This document shows, one piece after another, positions 11,698 to 23,639 of a stretch of DNA of 64,000 bases. The DNA lies in the NCBI GenBank assembly GCA_012934845.2, contig WNNJ02002197.1, positions 1-64,000 of the forward strand, given 5' to 3'. Every line of letters begins with the position of its first letter. Positions within the stretch are counted from its first letter, which is position 1. Made by a program: the position numbers and the translations under genes. Below the pieces are notes generated by a model. That model searched no databases. It had not been told where the DNA came from and saw only the letters and a program-made list of their open reading frames with translations. This stretch comes from Pomphorhynchus laevis. Its lineage: Eukaryota; Acanthocephala; Palaeacanthocephala; Echinorhynchida; Pomphorhynchidae.

Positions 11698-12002
11698 ACT
11701 GCTAAAAATATAATTGACACAATTTGTCCAATCGAATAGCGAGACTATCGAGCATCCAATTGTTAAAAATGTTTTTTCAGCCATCAATACAATCAAATCA
11801 AGGTAAGAATTTCTAGACAGTCAATACTTTAATACATCATTATGAATAACAGTTTATGCCAAGAAGTCAAGGTTGTTAATCGACCCCGAAGAAAATATTA
11901 AAGATGCTATAATCTACAGAAATGAAGGTATTGAGTGGTAAAGGTTGCGACAGAAGATAAAGTCGAAAACATCAAACGAATCTGGTCAGCATTTAACAAA
12001 AA
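11698..12002 (+). repeat. Alternating-array unit u6 (mirror of u1)
   Basis: Exact inverted copy of u1. Its junction with u5 is again head to head. Confidence 0.7.
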
Positions 12003-13986
12003 TGCCAATTTCTAAACTTTGAATATAGTTCAATGTTCACATAACAATTATGATTCTTTATTCATTTTTATCAACACCTATTTACCCCTTTTACCCACTC
12101 AAACTTTAAAGGTAAAATATTTACAACACATCATTGACATAGTTTTTAAACAACTCAAATTTGGTTACATTATCGTACACAGGGCAAATACCTAAATTCC
12201 AGATGTCATATCATTATATTATTTTTAGAACGAATATCTTGAAATGTTAATTGTTGATTGAGGACATCGATCAATTCATAAATGTTTGTATTTTTAAATA
12301 AAAAGCACAGTTCATCGAATACTTTTTAAATTTACAAAAAATAGCGCCATTTTGTGTATACCCCATTTACGTAGTACTTGACTTACAATATTCCACAATT
12401 TGCACAACTCGTTTGAGTGTCGGTAATTCATGTAAATACGACAAAATTTTAAATAATTAACAGCTTTATTGCTTAATAATATTATTATTGCTAATAATAC
12501 TTTTAATAAATTAATTTTTAATATAAACTAGCTAATGTTCAAAATTTTATATTTATAAAATAATTATAGATCATAATATCAAATTTTCTATGTAGATATT
12601 GTGTTTCTACAACGTAAATTGAACACCTAAATTAGACAAGCAGCAATATATATTGATGTACTGATTGTTTCATAACGTTTTTAATATATACCATCTTGAG
12701 TTATATACGGGAATATAAAAAAACATTAAGATTTAATTTAAAAAATGAAAATTAATTATATATGAATAACAGCAAATGATGTTAGAACTTACTTGAGCGC
12801 AAACAATAACTTCAGCTCAAGCCCCTTAAAATTTCAAAGCTACTTCACACTAAAAAACTTTGATAAATTGTTTTTGAATTTTGTAAAACTCATATCTTAA
12901 TGTTTGCAAAAATTTAGTAAAAGCATATCAGAAAATAACATTAACAAATCAAATGTTTTCAATATCTTAAAGCATGCAGGCGCTCTATAACATACTCTCA
13001 ACGGAATTTTTAGTGTGACCATTATCTTGTAAATGTAGTATTTGAGTTTCCTTTTTACGTAATATTATAATTACTTTATATTCATTCGACAAAATCATTG
13101 GACAAACTGCAATTTGCAAGATTTAGGCTTTTTCAAAGATACTTGATAAAATTATTTGATAGTGATTTAATTTAATAACGATTTGTACAATTGCTATTTA
13201 AACAATCATTTAATTTTTTATTTATTTTATTTCTATATTAAGAGACATTGTTTTATTTTGATGGCATAGTATCAGATAACAATAATGATACAGGCACGTA
13301 TCCAATATGATGTATATTTGTTAACGTTTACTTTTTGCAAATTAATTAAGCTATTTCATATAAAACAGAAAAATGATATTATATAACTTTTATGTTATAA
13401 TTTTAATTAATTTTTTTAAAATTTATATAATTATATATTTTAAAATATTATAATTAATTTATTAATACAATTGAATATCCTGATTTCTTAAATAATTTTA
13501 TCAAATTGAAATAATGTTTCAAATTTTCTTTTATTTACGATTTAAATTATTTAAAATATTAAAGATTAATAAGCAGGTTTTCTGAAGTCACCATTCCCTT
13601 AATTAAATAAATATAATATTTTTCAATTAGGTAATTCTTAAAGTTTACGTAGCTGTTTAAAAATATGTTTGTAAAACTGTTCAGTTACTGACAAATAACA
13701 CATTAGTTTAAAATCAAACATGCTGTGAATTCTGCACATGATTTTGACAAACACTCCAAATAAATTATAAACTAGCAATCCTAATGATAACCATGTCGTT
13801 ATAAAATTATAACAATTCCGATATGTACAGCCAACATATTATGTTTTATCTAATATTTATACGTTTTAATATTTAACAATTAAAGATTTTTATTAATCAA
13901 TTCGTAAAATACTATACCCTATTCTGTCATTTAAATCATGCCATTCTTGCTTTATGCTATAATACCGTCACTCGTTATGTCATTAA

Positions 13987-15195
13987 TGGCGATCTATTAC
14001 TAACTTAATGCATATATAACTTGAAAACGTTTTAAATGATTTGATAAAAATTCACTAAAAATTAAGACATTAATTAAATAAACCAATTAAAGTTAATTTA
14101 ATAAATTCAAATCTTTAAAATTTATCTATTCTTGGTTGATCTAATATCTTTTAAACTTTTGTGAATTTGCCTTTTTATAAATAAATATATTTATATATCA
14201 TTGCTTAATAAATTGTTTCTTTACTACTTTACTTCACAAAATAGAACGTCGTAATTTTTAACGTAACTATATTTTACTTCATAAAATAAAATAATGCTGT
14301 TTCTGTTAATTACGGACCAATGCCGGAACATAATAATTGAACAACTACTTTGAACTAAATTTGAAGAAGTTATCATAACAATAATAAGGGTCATTCACAT
14401 GTGTTCACTGGTCTCATCACACCATTCGTTCTCTTGTCGAATCTAAAAATGTAACCTAATGTAGAAAATAAATAAAAAAAATAAATTGTTAAAAAACAAC
14501 AACACTGCAGTTGTTAAATCTGTTTTAAAATTATATATGAAATTTAGCAATTAATTGTTACGTGGCGATCATGATGACACCACAGCAGACATTAAAGTAA
14601 TGTGTTATAGTACTTTTTAAATTTTGATAAAAAATTGAATCATTGAATAAATTTTATTTTTTATTTAAAATCTCTATTTTAGCAAAATTTTAAATATTTA
14701 GCACACATTTTAAGTATTTAATAAACTAAAAAAAACTAAAAAAATATATTGAAAATGTGTCGATTAACTTTGGAAATCTATTTACACCAAATTATAAAGA
14801 AATCAATTACCGAAAGTTTAATTATATAATCAACTTGATGATTACTGAAAGTTTAATTATATAATCAACTGTATAAATAAAAAATGTATTACAACCGATT
14901 TTTTAAATTGTATTCTGAGCGTCTACGAATTAGTTTTGGCAACTTAAAAATAAACCTCAAATAGTGTCTTAATATCATGCAAACTAATTTATAATAATTT
15001 TTTATTATTATAGAATTTACATTATAATAGATTATAATTTTAAATTTTAGATTATAATAGATTATTATTATAAATTTTTAATATAAATTCATTATATATA
15101 ATTAATCATATAAAAAGGTGGTGTCAGCTTTATGTCAGTAAATGATATTACAGATAATTAAAATATTTTAAATAACTTCTTAATAAATAACTGCT
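13987..15195. other. AT-rich intergenic stretch
   Basis: No gene seen. A short direct repeat (TGAAAGTTTAATTATATAATCAACT-like, two copies near 14811-14870) is the only structure noted. Confidence 0.5.
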
Positions 15196-17275
15196 TCTAA
15201 ATGGATCCTAAATGGATGCGGCAGGTATAAAAGTAGTGCACGGATGTGCTGAGTAAACAACGGTCCAGGATTTCTTACGAAATACGGCATTTATACTATA
15301 TATAAAAGTAGTGCACGGATGTGCTGAGTATACAACGGTCCAGGATTTCTTACGAAATACGGCATTTATACAAAATTGTGTTGCTTGATAGACTGGACTT
15401 CGATTCACGACTTTCAGTCACCATGTCACATCTAGACGACCACTTCAGCATCCAAATGATGAGTACCCGGCAACAGTCATCAGTAGAATGAGGTAGACAC
15501 TGGTGGTTTCGGTTGCCTGTGTGACATTGTGAATAAAGGCGTTTCCGACACTTTGCTTAATTGTCTGAGGCTTACGCTCTTAACCAGATCGAATTGCTGT
15601 GCGGACCATCCTTAAACACTAGGCAGAGGTTTTTGCTGAATTGTCGCTGCACTCGTTGGATCCTAAATGGATGCGGCAGGTATAATAGTAGTGCACGGAT
15701 GTGCTGAGTAAACAACGGTCCAGGATTTCTTACGAAATACGGCATTTATACTAAATGGTGTTGCTTGATAGACTGGACTTCGATTCACGACTTTCAGTCA
15801 CCATGTCACATATAGACGACCACTTCAGCATCGAAATGATGAGTACCCGGCAACACTCATCAGTAGAATGAGGTACACACTGGTCGTTTCGGTTGCCTGT
15901 GTGATATTGTGAATAAAGGCGTTTCCGACACTTTGCTTAATTGTCTGAGGCTTACGCTCTTAACCAGATCGAATTGCTGTGCGGACCATCCATAAACACT
16001 AGGCAGAGGTTTTTGCTGAATTGTCGCTGCACTCGTTGGATCCTAAATGGATAACGCAGGTATAATAGTAATGCACGAATGTGCTGAGTAGACAACGGTC
16101 CAGGATTTCTTACGAAATACGGCATTTATACTAAATGGTGTTGCTTGATAGACTGGACTTCGATTCACGACTTTCAGTCACAATGTCACTTCTAGACGAC
16201 CACTTCAGCATCGAAATGATGAGTACCCGGCAGCACTCATCAGTAGAATGAGGTACACACTGGTCGTTTCGATTGCCTGTGTGACATTGTAAATAAAGGC
16301 GTTTCCGACACTTTGCTTAATTGTCTGAGGCTTACGCTCTTAACCAGATCGAATTGCTGTGCGGACCATCCTTAAAAACTAGGCAGAGGTTGTTGATGAA
16401 TTGTCACTGCACTCGTTGGATCCTAAATGGATACGGCAGGTATAACAGTAGTGCACGGATGTGCTGAGTAGACAACGGTCCAGGATTTCTTACGAAATAC
16501 GGCATTTATACTAAATGGTGTTGCTTGATAGACTGGACTTCGATTCACGACTTTCAGTCACCATGTCACTTCTAGACGACCACTTCAGCATCGAAATGAT
16601 GAGTACCCAGCAACACTCATCAGTAGAATGAGGTACACACTGGTCGTTTCGGTTGCCTGTGTGACATTGTGAATAAAGGCGTTTCCGACACTTTGCTTAA
16701 TTGTCTGAGGCTTACGCTCTTTATCAGATCAAATTGCTGTGCGGACCATCCTTAAACACTAGGCAGAGGTTGTTGCTGATTTGTCGCTGCACTCCTTGGA
16801 TCCTAAATGGATACTGCAGGTATAATAGTAATGCACGAATGTGCTGAGTAGACAACGGTCCAGGATTTCTTACGAAATACGGCATTTATACTAAATTGTG
16901 TTGCTTGATAGACTGGACTTCGATTCACGACTTTCAGTCACAATGTCACTTCTAGACGACCACTTCAGCATCGAAATGATGAGTACCCGGCAGCACTCAT
17001 CAGTAGAATGAGGTACACACTGGTCGTTTCGGTTGCCTGTGTGACATTGTGAATAAAGGCGTTTCCGACACTTTGCTTAATTGTCTGAGGCTTACGCTCT
17101 TAACCAGATCGAATTGCTGTGCGGACCATCCTTAAACACTAGGCAGAGGTTGTTGCTGAATTGTCGCTGCACTCGTTGGATCTTAAACGGATACGGCAGG
17201 TATAATAGTAGTGCACGGATGTGCTGAGTAGACAACGGTCCAGGATTTCTTACGAAATACGGCATTTATACAAAT
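15196..17275 (+). repeat. 380-bp satellite array, about 5.3 monomers
   Basis: Tandem array with clear sequence-to-sequence conservation and much higher GC than its surroundings. The marker TTGGATC recurs at 15656, 16036, 16416, 16796 and 17176, exactly 380 bp apart. Monomers differ by scattered substitutions, and full monomers have no length changes. The array begins and ends abruptly in AT-rich DNA, and both edges hold an AAATGGATCC. No long frame crosses the monomer, so it looks non-coding. It does not resemble 5S rRNA, histone or snRNA genes. Confidence 0.95.
15226..15375 (+). repeat. 75-bp tandem duplication inside the first satellite monomer
   Basis: The stretch beginning TATAAAAGTAGTGCACGG at 15226 is repeated at 15301, making the first monomer 455 bp long. 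The minus-strand frame 15208-15408 shows the repeated peptide (NAVFRKKSWTVVYS twice), a by-product of this duplication. Confidence 0.9.
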
Positions 17276-17805
17276 GGATCCATTTATTATCCATTTAATA
17301 ATAATGGATAATATAATAATGTAATAATGTAATGCATTAAATTTATTAAAAAAATATATTCATAAGATAAATAATCTAATGTTAAAAATTTTAATATCTT
17401 GCCATCTTCTATCAGCATATTCTAATCATTTGTTTTAGGAAAAATTTGAATAAATTTATATGGCATAATTTTGCAACATTAAAATAAACAAGAAAAGTTT
17501 ACTTTAATTATCTCACAATTATGCCATAGTAAAAAATGAGAAAATACATAAATTAACATTTTTAAAACAAGAATTAATATTCCAATAGCTGAATGATGAA
17601 CAGAAATAGTAGAACAGAAACTATGATTTTTGTCAAAATAATTAAAGAAAAACGATTTTAATTTTTGTTTTAATAATGATAGCTATTGAAAATTTTATTT
17701 TTTAAAATAAAGCTTCTGTGTTATTAAATCAAACTTTTAATTAAATTAAATAAAATAATCGATACGTATCATATATATTAGCCTATGATCATGAACTTTA
17801 TGTTA
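17276..17805. other. AT-rich intergenic stretch
   Basis: No gene. Near 17276-17310 there are imperfect inverted ATGGAT/ATCCAT runs at the satellite edge. Confidence 0.5.
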
Positions 17806-18183
17806 TGACCGAAAGAATAAGGTATCAGATAAAGACGAACCAAATGAGGTTCCTTCGCGGCGTGTCCAGTCTTAGCCTTAGAGATAAGATTAAGAATTTG
17901 GTCATCCAGGATTGACTAGGAGTAAAATCGCTGCTTCCCCATATCAAAGAAAGTCAGCTGAGGTGGCTAGGACACGTTCTAAGGACGTCTAGGGATCGCC
18001 GTCCTCAGAGGGTTTTTCAGGCCGGACTCTCTGTAAAGAGACCTCGATGTAGTCCTCTATACCGGTGGAGAGATCAAATCTCGAAATTGATCGAAAGCAT
18101 TGAGCTATCTGAAAGAGAACTCTGGTCTGTCGCCCGGGATACGAATATATGGAGTAGTTTGGTTCGTACACTGCCTCCATGAC
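17806..18183 (+). mobile_element. RTE-like LINE, C-terminal fragment, 5'-truncated
   Basis: Plus-strand reading gives the pattern of the last part of RTE/BovB-type ORF2: MRFLRGVSSLSLRDKIKNLV, then ESQLRWLGHVLRTS, a basic/aromatic stretch (PLYRWRDQISKLIESI), and RELWSVARDTNIWSSLV before a stop near 18183. One internal stop interrupts it. Only the tail after the RT core remains, consistent with ordinary 5' truncation. It lies downstream of the SKP1 3' end, facing it. Confidence 0.7.
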
Positions 18184-18414
18184 CCGACATTCGAACCGGT
18201 GGTTGACAGGAAACATCGTGTGTTACTTTTTTAAAATGATTACAAATGATTAAAAATAAATAATAATAGTACGAAATTAGCAGAAATTCGGTTAATGTAA
18301 ACTTATTTAATATAATTAATTAAATGAATTAAAGCATTTAATTAAAAGCAAAAAGTCTGTGAAATTCAATATAATATTAAATAAATATTATTAAGAATAT
18401 TTAATATTATAATA

Positions 18415-18546
18415 TTAATTAAATATAATATTTTCATTCGTTAAAGGATTTATTAAATTAGTAATTATAATAAATATCAACTTATGTAAAAGATAAAACT
18501 CTTCGAACATTAGTGAAAATGATTCATTATTCGATTGATTGCATAC
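18415..18546 (-). other. Possible read-through 3' end of SKP1
   Basis: Continuing in frame past the exon 4 donor gives [17 protein letters not shown] and an isoleucine-rich tail, unlike the conserved SKP1 C-terminus. This is more likely intron 4 or 3' UTR than true coding sequence. Confidence 0.3.
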
Positions 18547-20073
18547 CTGTTCTTCCTCCGCCGGTGTAAAATCATTTTGGATGTTAAATAATCTTCGAAG
18601 CTCCTCCGCTGTTTTTCCTCTCATCATAGCAGCGACGGTTTTACATGAAGCTTCTAATAAACTTCTTATGTCCAGGTAATTAGCTGCCTAAACATGATAT
18701 ATTATATAAAATCAATTCGTAGAAATGCTACCATTATCAGCTCAAGTAGTGTTCCCTGATCGACTTTTAAAAATTCTTTATCCCATATACATAAATCATC
18801 CAGACGTCGATCCAATACATCCTCGTCTTCCGGAAGGGGAACATCGTCCTTGTGATATGTACACCATTGCACAATCTATACATTAATATTAATTGTTGAA
18901 ACGAATATTACACCGCTATTACCTTTCTCAATATGACCCCATTAACATTCGGCAAGGAAACCGGCTCATCTTCATCCTGACCGATGTTTAAATCTTTACG
19001 CAAAGAGATATTTACAAAAGTAAAGGATATTTAAATACAGGTATTTAACATTGAACTAAAAAACTGCAAAGTAGACACAAGATCAACAACTTATTTTTAA
19101 TAACCTTATTTTTGAAATAAGGTTTCAAAAACCTTACAGCGTTCACAACCAGATTTTGGTAATTCATAATATTCAACGTAACCAGCAAAATAACTGAAAT
19201 ATTTCAATTATATAACGTTATTTCGTTTATCATGTTAATAACGATACTTCGCTGATAGCGTTAATTCGTTCATAACGAATTATAAAATAATTCGTTAAAT
19301 AATTAGTTAAATCTTTCATATCATAGCGTTTTTAGTTCAGAATTAAAACAATTTGATTGAATTGAGAAAGCAAAATAATGTAAATCAATAATAAAACAAT
19401 TTATTCATTTGAATAAATTTGTGTGGTTCTCGAATTAATATCATAAAGTATATCTATGTCCGTTTTGCTGATTCTTAGAAATAACACGAATATTATCGGC
19501 AAATAAGTGTTGAATGTTGACAAAAAATTAATAATTCCGTATAATGATGACATATCTATTTCGTAAGGCTTTTAGCACAAATCATCATCACAAATAAATC
19601 ATTGAAAAATCAAGTATAAATCATTAAAAGTTGTCAAATTTCAATCATTTAAAATTTTTATAAATTTTAAATATCACTAAGATTAATAATTTAAGTCAAG
19701 TGATATAATATGGTCCTTGATTTTGTGAAGGCAAAGTAAAACTACATTATATCAATACTATAATAATTTTATTAACACTAGATTTAATTATTTAAGTTTT
19801 ATACATTATTGAAGCCAAGAATTTCAACGTGGTTATAAAATCATAGACGGTCATTTTTGTATGGTTATCTTTGCAGTATTTCAGCTGTGCTGACTTATTA
19901 AAAATAAGTAGCGATAAGAATGTTACATGCAACGAAGTAAATTAGTCGAAGCAAATGAAAACAAAGTAAATTTAAGAAATTTAATTAAGACTAACCAAAA
20001 TGTGTGTTCAAAATACTAGTTAATAATAACAATATTAAAAAAAATTTATTCATTCGCCATCTATTTTTATAGC

Positions 20074-20157
<84 letters not shown>

Positions 20158-21003
20158 AGTCAATATATTTAGGTCATATTACACTATTATATTAGAGATA
20201 GTAATATACTTTTATTATTTCATAATTGCACAATTATTATTTTACATGGTGTTCATTATTTCGACAAAGAGCACAATTATTATTCGGCGGATTTGAACTG
20301 AAATACAACGCAGTTCTGTAATTGCAAATGTGATAATGTTATAATACTAATACTAATTCATTTCTGACTGTATTTTTAAGTTATATTTCTTCGTATAACT
20401 ACATATTTTAATGTTTATGAACATATGTAATTCACATATTTTCGTGATAATTAAAAATAATTAATTTTAAATATCAATGAAAATTATTAATATTAAATTA
20501 TTAATATATATAATAATGTAATATAAATTATTATATTAAATTATTATAAATTGTTGATATCATGCATTTCTGAGTTATATATCTTAGAGCTATATGGTAC
20601 GTGAACATCTACAGTTTAAAAATATCATGTATATACGAAGTATGAGAGATGAAAGTTGGCAGGAGTGTACTGCTTGACACTACATTATGTTTTCAACCTT
20701 AAGAATCGGTTACTAAACTATAGAATTCAATTCTGCTTATGTGAAGTTCATTCCCAAGTTGAATAACAGTCTGATGACATTTCGGAAGTGTATCAGGTCA
20801 TTAAGACGTTGTCATAAACACGACACTCGTTTTTATAAGCTTCGTTAAACAATATTGATTTAATTCACTGCGCAAAGTAATATTTTTTAATTATTAATAA
20901 ACTAATTACCTTCCAGCATGGTCTTCACTACCGTTGACTGACATGCTACGTTCATGTCAACTTCAAATACATCGCCGTCATTGCTTTCCAATTTAACTTT
21001 CAT
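18547..21003 (-). CDS. SKP1: SKP1 homologue (SCF ubiquitin-ligase adaptor), 4 coding exons seen
   Basis: Known role of the family: SKP1 links cullin-1 to F-box proteins in SCF E3 ligases. Exons: 20910-21003, 18923-18993, 18732-18875 and 18547-18687, with GT...AG borders and preserved phase, giving 150 codons. The order is an N-terminal BTB/POZ-like part ([13 protein letters not shown]), [18 protein letters not shown], the acidic loop PLPEDED, then [25 protein letters not shown] and [20 protein letters not shown], ending [13 protein letters not shown]. These are the most conserved SKP1 blocks. The usual last helix ending in ENxWC was not found. Read-through adds 43 unrelated codons to a stop at 18415; an acceptor at 18357-18358 would instead add four codons. 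The first ATG sits directly after an AG acceptor-like site. Intron 1 is about 1.9 kb, the others about 44-47 bp. Confidence 0.9.
20078..20155. repeat. (TA)n microsatellite in SKP1 intron 1
   Basis: An uninterrupted 78-base TA dinucleotide run inside the first intron of SKP1. It is probably length-variable. Confidence 0.98.
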
Positions 21004-21479
21004 CTGGAAAAGATTGTTCAACAAACATAAAAAGTAACTTAGAAACAGATGTGATCACAATTTAACATTGAAAGACTCCAAATGCCATCCAATAATTGCA
21101 TTCCCATTTGTCAGATATTAGATTTAGTTTTAAATATAAAATGCACAGGTTATAAGTTTATATTAAAAAATATACTTTATATTTATTTTAGAAAATATTC
21201 AAATATTTTTTATTAGAAAATTTACTAATACAGTTATTTTGTTGATTTGATTCTCAGGGAATATTTTGATCCTAAGATTTTATATAATTTAGATTGTAAT
21301 TTATTTAAAATTTAGATTTACCCTTAAAGTAATCCGAAGATATATACATTTTAATTTTATATTAATTTATATACAGACATTTTTGCTTATCTTAAATGCC
21401 TCCTGACTAGAGGAAAGTAAAAGACACAAAATTTACTGAAACTCAAGACTCCATCTCTGCTATTTAATAGATACACCGG
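21004..21479. other. SKP1 upstream region
   Basis: A polypyrimidine-AG (CTTTTCCAG on the minus strand) lies immediately upstream of the SKP1 ATG. No TATA box or other promoter element could be singled out in the AT-rich DNA beyond. Confidence 0.4.
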
Positions 21480-21880
21480 ATAAATACGTTTGGTAAGATC
21501 TTGAAAATAAGACTCCGAGATCATGAGCTTTTTTATGGAATGACCGGTCTATTTTAGAGATAAGATGAATAAAGGTAATATATTAGTCATTTAAGATTGA
21601 GTGGCACTTTTAGTTATGAATAATCACTGATAATCTTGGAATTCACTGATCTTGCACATTGAAAAGGTGTTTAAGTGATGGGACATGTACTGAGGATGTT
21701 GGGAAACATCTTATGAAAGCGTTTTAGATAAACCATAATGAGAAGAAAACCCAGGAAAAGCAAAGTTTATCTACTTGTATTGATACAATCAATGCGATGA
21801 ATTAGAAGATGATTAGTATTTTCTTACTGCAAAACTAGATGGTTGTATGAGGATGGTAGATACACTATCCTCATATATGA
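21480..21880 (+). mobile_element. Very decayed RTE-like LINE tail
   Basis: Plus-strand pieces such as VMGHVLRML and a basic RRKPRKSK stretch further on recall the LRWLGHVLRM...RGRP end of RTE-type ORF2. Stops are frequent. Only the order of the motifs supports this call. Confidence 0.3.
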
Positions 21881-22541
21881 CATCCAAATTAACGATTAGA
21901 CTTATAAGACAACACAATGCATGATGGATATTTGACACTCATACACAACACTGGACAATCTACTGATATTTATAGGTTTAGACAATGTATGATATTTGTT
22001 AAGCATAGAAAATTGCCAGGAGCAATAGGCCAGTGTACTAATTTCATTGCATTATAATCAAATTTCGTGTTGACACATTTTAATTACTTCGAAACAAATT
22101 TAAAGTAAAGATAACATTTTTGTACATCAAAACAACATTCTCTTTATATACATGAGGTTATGCAACATCTGTCGGTTTTTATAGATTGTGCAATTACGTA
22201 CAACATGATTAAATCTTTTTATTACCACTTCAGCGGTACTTATAGTTTGGATTTAACATTTCACAATTGTGTTTAATGATCGTTAGAGAATGATAAGCAT
22301 CGAAATTATAATTAAAGTTCATATTTTCTTGAATTACAAGCAACATAGTTACAGCAACTTCGCAAAATGATGAGTCTATGGGCAATTAATAGAATAAATA
22401 AGATAAGTTATTGGCTTTCACAACTAAAATAAGAAAATCAATGCAGAATCATTGAAATTAATTATTAATTGTTAATTGTTATCTATATTATTTATTCAAA
22501 TAACTAAAATTAAAATATTAAACTTAAAAAACCAGAAAAAA
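21881..22541. other. AT-rich intergenic stretch
   Basis: No gene or repeat recognised. Confidence 0.5.
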
Positions 22542-23265
22542 TCAAAAGTGTCCATTTGAGATTAGAGGGTCAATGGCCGACTTAATGAAGCAGGCGACGT
22601 CGGCCCTCTGTACTGCCACACTCATTCGATGCTTGAACCATTTTAAAGAGCACAGTTCTCCAGTTGTGCGCCTTAGTTTATTATCCAGCTGCTGCAGGAA
22701 CGCTATTACTCCTGGCCCTACTGCGCCCAGCGATTCCACAGCCATTGGCGTAAATAAGAATCGCTGCTTGTCGAGGTTTCGGTATTTATTTATCTTAGGT
22801 TGTTCCGCATTAGCCGCCACTGCGCCTGCAGAGGACACGGCGTAAGCGACGTGGCTGGCAGTCAACGTGTTGGGACAAGTCAAATCCTATACAAGGATTT
22901 CCAAAGGGAACAGTGCCGCTCTGCCGGGCCGCTTACCATCTTCACGGGCAGGCCTGTTGGCTCGAGGCTAGAGGGGATTCAAGCAGCGACGAGCGTCATT
23001 CGCAACAACTCATTCACTGCTGCGTGGCGTTCGAAGCGGGTTTTGCCTTTGTAACAGTTGACAGTACTTTAAAATATTACATATTTAATATATTGCCACT
23101 TTTCTTTATATGTGCCTATCAAACGTCGGCCTTCACTAGGCGCGGGCCGCGGATGCACATCGATATGCAGCGCGCAAGCTGGAATCCGATAGTTTATCGG
23201 AGCGAGCTTGTCCGCGAGGCGTTGCAAAATCCTCGAAGCAGGCTTCCCCTCTCTTCCTAAGAAGT
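22542..23265 (-). mobile_element. Retroelement polyprotein C-terminal remnant, copy 1
   Basis: The minus-strand frame 22542-22883 (113 codons) has the pattern CPNTLTASHV, KINKYRNLD, FTPMAVESLGAVG and MSVAVQRADVACF. This matches a domain I know from the ends of many invertebrate reverse-transcriptase proteins (WDxTxxDTLAPS..., VPxAxExLG, RLSxAxQRxN). Related sequence continues up to about 23260 in another frame. A second, separately diverged copy is at 61137-61508. The retroelement class is uncertain to me. The region is GC-rich relative to its surroundings. It is broken and old. Confidence 0.55.
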
Positions 23266-23639
23266 AGAATTATATTTATTATAATTAATTTATTATTTAA
23301 TTATTATTTATTAAATATATTATTAATTATTTTCAATAATAAATTGATTTAAAAGTAGATATAATTTTTATAGAAGCATAAGCTTCCTCATTGGATGACA
23401 ATGTAATTGTAGCAGATAAAATGTAAAAATCAATTAAAGGATATAGAAATTCTTATATCATTAGAAATGTAGTGATGAATTGAGCCTGTTTAGTAAGTAC
23501 TACTATGTCTCTGGACTGAGATTTAAAGTTATTATCATTAGAGGTATGGACCCTAGTATAAGTCCAAAAGTGTGTATCTCTTAAAGGGAAGATTGAAAAA
23601 ATGATAGGAAAATTGAAAAATTATCAATCTTGATTGAAT
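23266..23639. other. AT-rich intergenic stretch
   Basis: No gene seen; it runs into the 81-bp repeat array. Confidence 0.5.

Larger units (their letters stand above)
8056..13986. repeat. 5.9 kb near-perfect palindrome
   Basis: Arms 8056-11011 and 11031-13986 (2956 bp each) are reverse complements, with a 19-base unpaired spacer at 11012-11030. The pairing sum is 22042 throughout, so there are no net indels; for example the ORFs 10351-10566 and 11476-11691 encode the same peptide. In the blocks I compared by eye the only mismatch found was C at 9076 against C at 12966. Flanks just outside 8056 and 13986 show no target-site duplication. It could be a very young inverted duplication or a fold-back assembly artefact. 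Confidence 0.95.

Noticed and set aside
8056-13986. Foldback-type transposon
   Set aside because: No target-site duplication at the outer edges and no transposase.
15196-17275. 5S rRNA, snRNA or spliced-leader gene cluster
   Set aside because: No 5S core, no Sm site (AATTTTTGG) after a donor site, and no match to known RNA motifs in the monomer.
17989-18216. Minus-strand 75-codon frame as the missing SKP1 exon
   Set aside because: It is the antisense of an RTE-like LINE tail and has no ENxWC motif.
22573-23260. Plus-strand frames at 22573-22845, 22800-23054 and 22913-23260
   Set aside because: They are the antisense of the minus-strand retroelement remnant, with no similarity of their own.
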